From contig WBXE01000095.1 of assembly GCA_008932955.1 (NCBI GenBank), positions 1 through 9,092 of the forward strand: a stretch of DNA of 9,092 bases. Reading direction: 5' to 3'. Positions 6,321-9,092 of the stretch are shown in pieces (positions within the stretch are counted from its first letter, which is position 1; the number at the start of each line of letters is the position of its first letter). The position numbers and the translations under genes are program-made. The notes under the pieces are model-generated. The model searched no databases. It saw nothing but the letters and a program-made list of their open reading frames with translations, and was not told the DNA's origin. This DNA is from Verrucomicrobiota bacterium. Lineage in GTDB: Bacteria > Verrucomicrobiota > Verrucomicrobiia > Verrucomicrobiales > Akkermansiaceae.

Positions 6321-6409
6321 TGGCTAACGGGCGCGCCGGCCGTTCCACTCTTGTGCCAAGCCCAACTCCAGCAGGAAAGATCGGGCTTGATTGTTGGGGC
6401 TCTAGCCCC
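6321..6409 (+). terminator. Cluster of three hairpins after the toxin gene
   Basis: The 122-bp gap holds three stems. TGG-AACGG (6321-6330, two-base bulge) pairs with CCGTTCCA (6340-6347) and encloses most of a GGCGCGCC palindrome. CAAGCCC (6357-6363) pairs with GGGCTTG (6383-6389). GGGGC (6396-6400) pairs with GCCCC (6405-6409) around the tetraloop TCTA and is followed by TAATT. The last is the best terminator candidate for the toxin-antitoxin operon, though its T-run is short. No convincing promoter for the next gene is seen. Confidence 0.4.
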
Positions 6410-6426
6410 TAATTCCGAGCACGCGA

Positions 6427-7023
6427 ATGCACATCTACAAACATATCCCCTTATTTGCCGCCGGCCTGGTGCTGGCGCTGTGGCTCATTGGCTTGCACCT
6501 GCTGATGCTGGCCAAGCCCGCGCAGGTGCAGGGGTTTTTGCACAAATTCCCACGCCACCCCTGGCTCGGCCAAGTGATTCTAGGCATCGGCTTGGCCTGG
6601 TTCTGGCTGCTCATCGCCCCGGATGGCCTCGGCTCCCTCAGCGCCCTGGCCATGGACCTCGGCGAATTCAACGGTGCCAAGCCGCTGCTGCAGTGGCTCG
6701 TGCCCCTGTCCCTGGTCCTGGTCAGCATGAGCGTGCGGGATTTTCTCGCGGTGCGCGCGCTGGGCTTGCTCGGCCTGATGGCTGCCTCACCCCTGCTGGA
6801 GGCGGCTTTCCTCAAGCAGCCCGCCTCACGTTTGTTAGTGCCGGTGTTTGCCTACGCCATGCTCACTGCGTCGATGTTCTGTGTTGGCATGCCCTATTTG
6901 TTCCGCAATGCGCTCACTTGGGTGAGCGCCACGCCCCAACGCTGGACCGCGATGGCGGTGGCTGGACTGGGCTACGGCATCGCCACCCTGATTTGCGCGT
7001 TGGCGTTTTGGCGCGGCTATTGA
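6427..7023 (+). CDS. Six-TM membrane protein of unknown function
   Basis: I do not recognise a characterised family. The 198-residue product is strongly hydrophobic, with six predicted membrane helices at about 8-29, 46-64, 86-103, 110-128, 136-158 and 173-195, and short charged connections (KPAQVQ, SVRDFLAVR, RNALTW). W58, W60, P65, R104, D105 and R110 look like candidate conserved residues, but no catalytic or transport motif stands out. ATG 6427 precedes the first helix directly; there is no clear Shine-Dalgarno. Codon use (G/C-ending) matches the neighbours, which supports a real gene. A longer overlapping ORF in another frame (6282-7028) is a shadow. The gene converges on the minus-strand methyltransferase, 64 bp apart. 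It may be a lineage-specific inner-membrane protein. Confidence 0.8.
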   Translation: MHIYKHIPLFAAGLVLALWLIGLHLLMLAKPAQVQGFLHKFPRHPWLGQVILGIGLAWFWLLIAPDGLGSLSALAMDLGEFNGAKPLLQWLVPLSLVLVSMSVRDFLAVRALGLLGLMAASPLLEAAFLKQPASRLLVPVFAYAMLTASMFCVGMPYLFRNALTWVSATPQRWTAMAVAGLGYGIATLICALAFWRGY

Positions 7024-7051
7024 GCTGAGAACTATCCCACACTGGAGAAGA

Positions 7052-7069
7052 CACGACAATAAGGTCGTG
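7052..7069. terminator. Hairpin between convergent genes, copy 2 of the short hairpin family
   Basis: CACGAC (7052-7057) and GTCGTG (7064-7069) form a perfect 6-bp stem with a 6-nt loop, midway between two convergent stops. It lies 18 bp past the methyltransferase stop and 28 bp past the membrane gene stop, so it could end both transcripts. Neither side has a good T-run; the minus-strand side reads TGTCTTCTCC. Its sequence and right flank resemble the hairpin at 15-34, with a paired C-G to G-C exchange in the stem. Confidence 0.45.
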
Positions 7070-7087
7070 GCTCCCTACTGCCCTGCC

Positions 7088-7738
7088 CTACGGCACGCCG
7101 GCGAGGGACTTTTTCAGTTCGAGCACATTGAGCGGCGGCACGTTAAACAGGCAACGCTCGCTGCGCTTGAGCTCGAAAAGCTCGTGCTCGCTGAGCTGCA
7201 GGGAAAATTGATAGGTGATGAACACGCTGTCCGGGCTCATGGCACGGGCGATGCTAGAGAGCAACTGTTCGCGGAGTTGGCGCTCCATGATGGTGAAGGG
7301 AATGCCCGAGACAATGTAGTCCGGGTCGCTGCAGCCGAGGCTTTCGAGCGTTTCTGGCAGGTGCAACGCATCCCCATGCACCACCCTCACCCGCCCATCG
7401 CCGGCAAATTGCTTCTCCAGGTGCTCGGCAAAATGCCCGTCCAGCTCAATGAGAATGAGCTTGGAGCCCGGATCCATCCGTCGCGCAATCTGGCGCGTGT
7501 GGCAGCCTTCGCCAGGTCCTAACTCAACCACCACCCGCGGCTTGGAAAAATCCATGCGCCTGGCTGTCTGACGCGTCAGAAATGGCGAACTTGGCACGAG
7601 GTAACCCACTTGAATTGGGTTAGCCAACAATCGTTTGAAAAACAGGAGACTCATGGGCAGTGCTTGCACAGCATAACGAGCTGGGGCTGAGGGGTCGAGC
7701 AATAGTTCGGATTTCTTTAGCACACGGACCACGGCCAC
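7088..7738 (-). CDS. SAM-dependent methyltransferase, PmtA-like (phospholipid N-methyltransferase family)
   Basis: A 216-residue class I methyltransferase. An N-terminal amphipathic region (SLLFFKRLLANPIQVGYLVPSSPFL, ~30-54) is typical of the PmtA-like group, whose members methylate phosphatidylethanolamine at the membrane surface. The SAM-binding motif I is VVVELGPGEG (69-78), the acidic ribose-binding position is E98 in LILIELDG, HGDA follows at 121-124, and motif IV is DYIVSGIPF (140-148). The end LFNVPPLNVLEL also fits the group. The first possible start is GTG 7738; an internal ATG at 7654 (residue 29) would still keep the fold, and neither has a clear ribosome binding site. The group also includes rRNA-dimethylase-like proteins of unknown substrate, so phospholipid is likely but unproven. 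It is the only minus-strand gene here. Its upstream side holds the 7-bp repeat array. Confidence 0.85.
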   Translation of the reverse strand: MAVVRVLKKSELLLDPSAPARYAVQALPMSLLFFKRLLANPIQVGYLVPSSPFLTRQTARRMDFSKPRVVVELGPGEGCHTRQIARRMDPGSKLILIELDGHFAEHLEKQFAGDGRVRVVHGDALHLPETLESLGCSDPDYIVSGIPFTIMERQLREQLLSSIARAMSPDSVFITYQFSLQLSEHELFELKRSERCLFNVPPLNVLELKKSLAGVP

Positions 7739-7752
7739 TCACTCACATCAAA

Positions 7753-7795
7753 AATCAACAATCGGGAATTAGCAATCATCAATTCAAATCGGGAA
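7753..7795. repeat. Degenerate 7-bp tandem array (AATCNNN units)
   Basis: Consecutive units read AATCAAC, AATCGGG, AATTAGC, AATCATC, AATTCA and AATCGGG, a 7-bp period with one 6-bp slip. AATCGGGAA occurs twice, at 7760-7768 and 7787-7795. The array is AT-rich among GC-rich genes and lies between the divergent methyltransferase and hisC genes, where both promoters would be expected. Slippage or transcription factor binding are both possible. Confidence 0.6.
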
Positions 7796-7817
7796 CGATT
7801 GCAGAGGGGCTGAGCGC

Positions 7818-7860
7818 CGGGCCCCGTTAGGTGCTAATTGAAGCGTATTGAGCGGGCCCC
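7818..7860. repeat. Paired CGGGCCCC repeats ahead of hisC
   Basis: CGGGCCCC occurs at 7818-7825 and 7853-7860, 35 bp apart. The core GGGCCC is self-complementary, so the two can pair as a stem. Between them TTAG (7827-7830) and CTAA (7834-7837) form a 4-bp stem. It could be a leader or terminator structure; I see no ORF or T-box-like motif that would make it a known histidine regulatory element. Confidence 0.35.
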
Positions 7861-7870
7861 CGTCCCCCTC

Positions 7871-7898
7871 TTGACACCGGTGAAGTAGCCACTAGGGT
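7871..7898 (+). promoter_or_regulatory. Possible hisC promoter
   Basis: A consensus -35 hexamer TTGACA (7871-7876) is followed after 16 bp by TAGGGT (7893-7898), which keeps the T, A and final T of a -10 box but only three of six bases. Transcription would begin near 7905, giving an almost leaderless message for ATG 7909, where no Shine-Dalgarno of usual spacing is seen. Weak evidence. Confidence 0.25.
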
Positions 7899-7908
7899 GG
7901 CGGCGGAC

Positions 7909-9012
7909 ATGACTATTGACCAATACGCCAACCGCTTTGTGTGCGATCTCGTGGCTTATGAGCCGGGAAAGCCGATCGACGAAACCGCCCGCGAATTGGG
8001 CCTCAACCCCGCCGATATCGTCAAGGTGGCATCCAACGAGAACCCGCTGGGCCCCTCGCCCAAGGCCAAGCTGGCAATGACCGCGGCACTCGACGAGGCG
8101 CACATTTACCCGGACGGTGCGGGCTACCGGCTGCGCCACGCGATTGCCGAAGCGCTCGATCTGGAGCTCGAACATGTGGTGCTGGGCAACGGGTCGAACG
8201 AAATCATCGAGATGCTGTGCCACGTGTTTCTCAACGGGGATGCGGAATTGATCGCCGCGGAGCACGCCTTCGTGGTGTACAAGCTGATGGCGACACTGTT
8301 CGGGGCGAACTATGTGGAAGTGCCAGACCCGGGGTTTGTCCACGATTTGGAGGCGATGGCCGACGCCATCACGCCCCGCACCCGCTTGTTGTTCATCGCC
8401 AATCCAAACAATCCCACCGGCACGATGGTTGGCCAAGCGGCCATCGACCGCTTCATGGAACGAGTGCCCGAGCATGTGGTGGTGGTGTTCGACGAGGCAT
8501 ATTTTGAATTTCTCGACGTGCCACTCGACACCTTGAAGTTTGTTCGCGAAGGCCGCAATATCTGCGTGCTCCGCACTTGCTCGAAAATCCACGGCCTCGC
8601 CGCCTTGCGCGTCGGCTACGGCCTCGCCTCCAAGCCCGTCGCCGCCTTGCTGCAACGGGCCCGCCAACCGTTCAACGTCAATGCCATCGGCCAGGCCGGC
8701 GCACTCGCCGCGCTCGCCGACACCGACCACATCGAACGCACCCGCGAGGTGAACCGCGAGGGGCTCGCATTCTATCAGGCGGCGCTGGACGCCCGCGCCA
8801 TCCACTACGTGCCGAGCGTGGCCAATTTCCTGCTCATTGAGGTGGGTGATGGCGACCGGGTGTTTCGCGAGATGCTCCAGCAAGGGGTGATCGTGCGGGC
8901 CATGCGCAGCTACAAACTGCCCGGCTGGGTACGCATCTCCATCGGTACACCCGCACAAAACGCCCGCTGCCTGGCGGTCTTGGACGCAGTGCTCGCCAGC
9001 GCCTCCGTTTGA
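7909..9012 (+). CDS. hisC: Histidinol-phosphate aminotransferase HisC
   Basis: HisC is a PLP enzyme that transaminates imidazole-acetol phosphate with glutamate to give histidinol phosphate, in histidine synthesis. From ATG 7909 it has 367 residues, full length for the family. Visible marks are ASNENPLGPSP near the N-terminus, YPDGAGYRLR, GNGSNEII, NPNNPTG (165-171), FDEAYFEF with D195 and Y198 for the PLP ring, SKIHGLAALRVGYG with the Schiff-base lysine K226, and RISIGTPAQN near the end. An in-frame GTG at 7897 would add four residues and is possible. Related fold-I enzymes such as CobC or other aromatic aminotransferases look similar, but the motif set and length fit HisC best. No other his gene is within the window, so it appears to be transcribed alone. 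A GATC-rich tandem repeat begins 17 bp after its stop. Confidence 0.93.
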   Translation: MTIDQYANRFVCDLVAYEPGKPIDETARELGLNPADIVKVASNENPLGPSPKAKLAMTAALDEAHIYPDGAGYRLRHAIAEALDLELEHVVLGNGSNEIIEMLCHVFLNGDAELIAAEHAFVVYKLMATLFGANYVEVPDPGFVHDLEAMADAITPRTRLLFIANPNNPTGTMVGQAAIDRFMERVPEHVVVVFDEAYFEFLDVPLDTLKFVREGRNICVLRTCSKIHGLAALRVGYGLASKPVAALLQRARQPFNVNAIGQAGALAALADTDHIERTREVNREGLAFYQAALDARAIHYVPSVANFLLIEVGDGDRVFREMLQQGVIVRAMRSYKLPGWVRISIGTPAQNARCLAVLDAVLASASV

Positions 9013-9028
9013 TTGACTTGCAGATTTA

Positions 9029-9092
9029 CCGCAGAGCCGCAAAGGATCGCAAAGGATCGCAAAGGATCGCAAAGGATCGCAAAGGATCGCAA
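9029..9092. repeat. 10-bp tandem repeat (AAAGGATCGC)n at the window edge
   Basis: Five exact copies of AAAGGATCGC (9041-9090) plus two bases, preceded by decayed units (CCGCAGAG, CCGC) from 9029. It continues beyond the window. Each unit holds one GATC, so the sites recur every 10 bp, close to one helical turn. Ten bp times three gives a stop-free 10-codon cycle in every frame on both strands, which produces artefact ORFs such as FAILCDPLRS. It is not CRISPR: there are no spacers. Confidence 0.92.

Noticed and set aside
6282..7028. 248-codon plus-strand frame overlapping the membrane protein gene
   Set aside because: Its translation is Ala/Arg/Pro-rich frame-shifted sequence, while the 6427 frame gives six clean membrane helices.
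7834..9072. 412-codon open frame on the minus strand opposite hisC
   Set aside because: It is antisense to a clear HisC, its translation is low-complexity Gly/Val/His-rich sequence with no motif, and it reads through the tandem repeat. It results from high-GC codon bias.
9041..9092. CRISPR array
   Set aside because: The units are 10 bp and contiguous with no spacers, and no cas gene is present.

Overview
This is a GC-rich bacterial chromosomal window of compact, mostly plus-strand housekeeping genes separated by repeat-filled gaps. An outer membrane-bearing bacterium is implied by the opgG/opgH genes, whose products make periplasmic glucans. The BioD and HisC sequences, together with short-period intergenic repeats of the 'ACCACTGAGG' and 'CGCAAAGG' kind, remind me of Verrucomicrobiota or the wider PVC group. 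That placement is inference from recall, not a search result.

Layout. (1) 1-140: a small hairpin and a solo repeat arm lie ahead of bioD (141-773, dethiobiotin synthetase, biotin pathway). (2) 774-1034: a 120-bp palindromic repeat (A), then a perfect 15-bp palindrome just before opgG. (3) 1035-5283: a tightly coupled three-gene operon, opgG, an unrecognised gene for a C-terminally anchored membrane protein, and opgH. opgG overlaps the middle gene by 25 bp, and the middle gene overlaps opgH by one base (TGATG). (4) 5284-5630: a larger composite palindrome (B) that shares both ends with repeat A, then an AT-rich promoter/operator region. (5) 5631-6304: a type II toxin-antitoxin pair, a Phd/YefM-like antitoxin and a PIN-domain toxin. 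(6) 6305-6426: three stacked hairpins. (7) 6427-7023: a six-TM membrane protein of unknown function. It converges on a minus-strand PmtA-like SAM methyltransferase (7088-7738), with a short hairpin in the gap. (8) 7739-7908: an array of degenerate 7-bp units and two copies of a GC-rich octamer ahead of hisC (7909-9012, histidinol-phosphate aminotransferase). (9) From 9029, a 10-bp tandem repeat with a GATC in every unit runs off the right edge.

How the genes work together. OpgG and OpgH together build the osmoregulated periplasmic glucan backbone. OpgH is the inner-membrane glucosyltransferase and OpgG the periplasmic partner. The middle protein is encoded where it would be made in step with both. 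The OpgH here lacks the long N-terminal cytoplasmic extension of the enterobacterial protein, so the middle protein may replace or supplement it. The remaining genes look like independent units.

The most unusual material is the intergenic DNA. Repeats A, B and C form one modular palindromic family. Two other hairpins share flanks and differ by a compensatory base change. Two further short-period arrays, of 7 bp and 10 bp, occupy other gaps. I see no rRNA, tRNA, CRISPR array, insertion sequence or phage gene.
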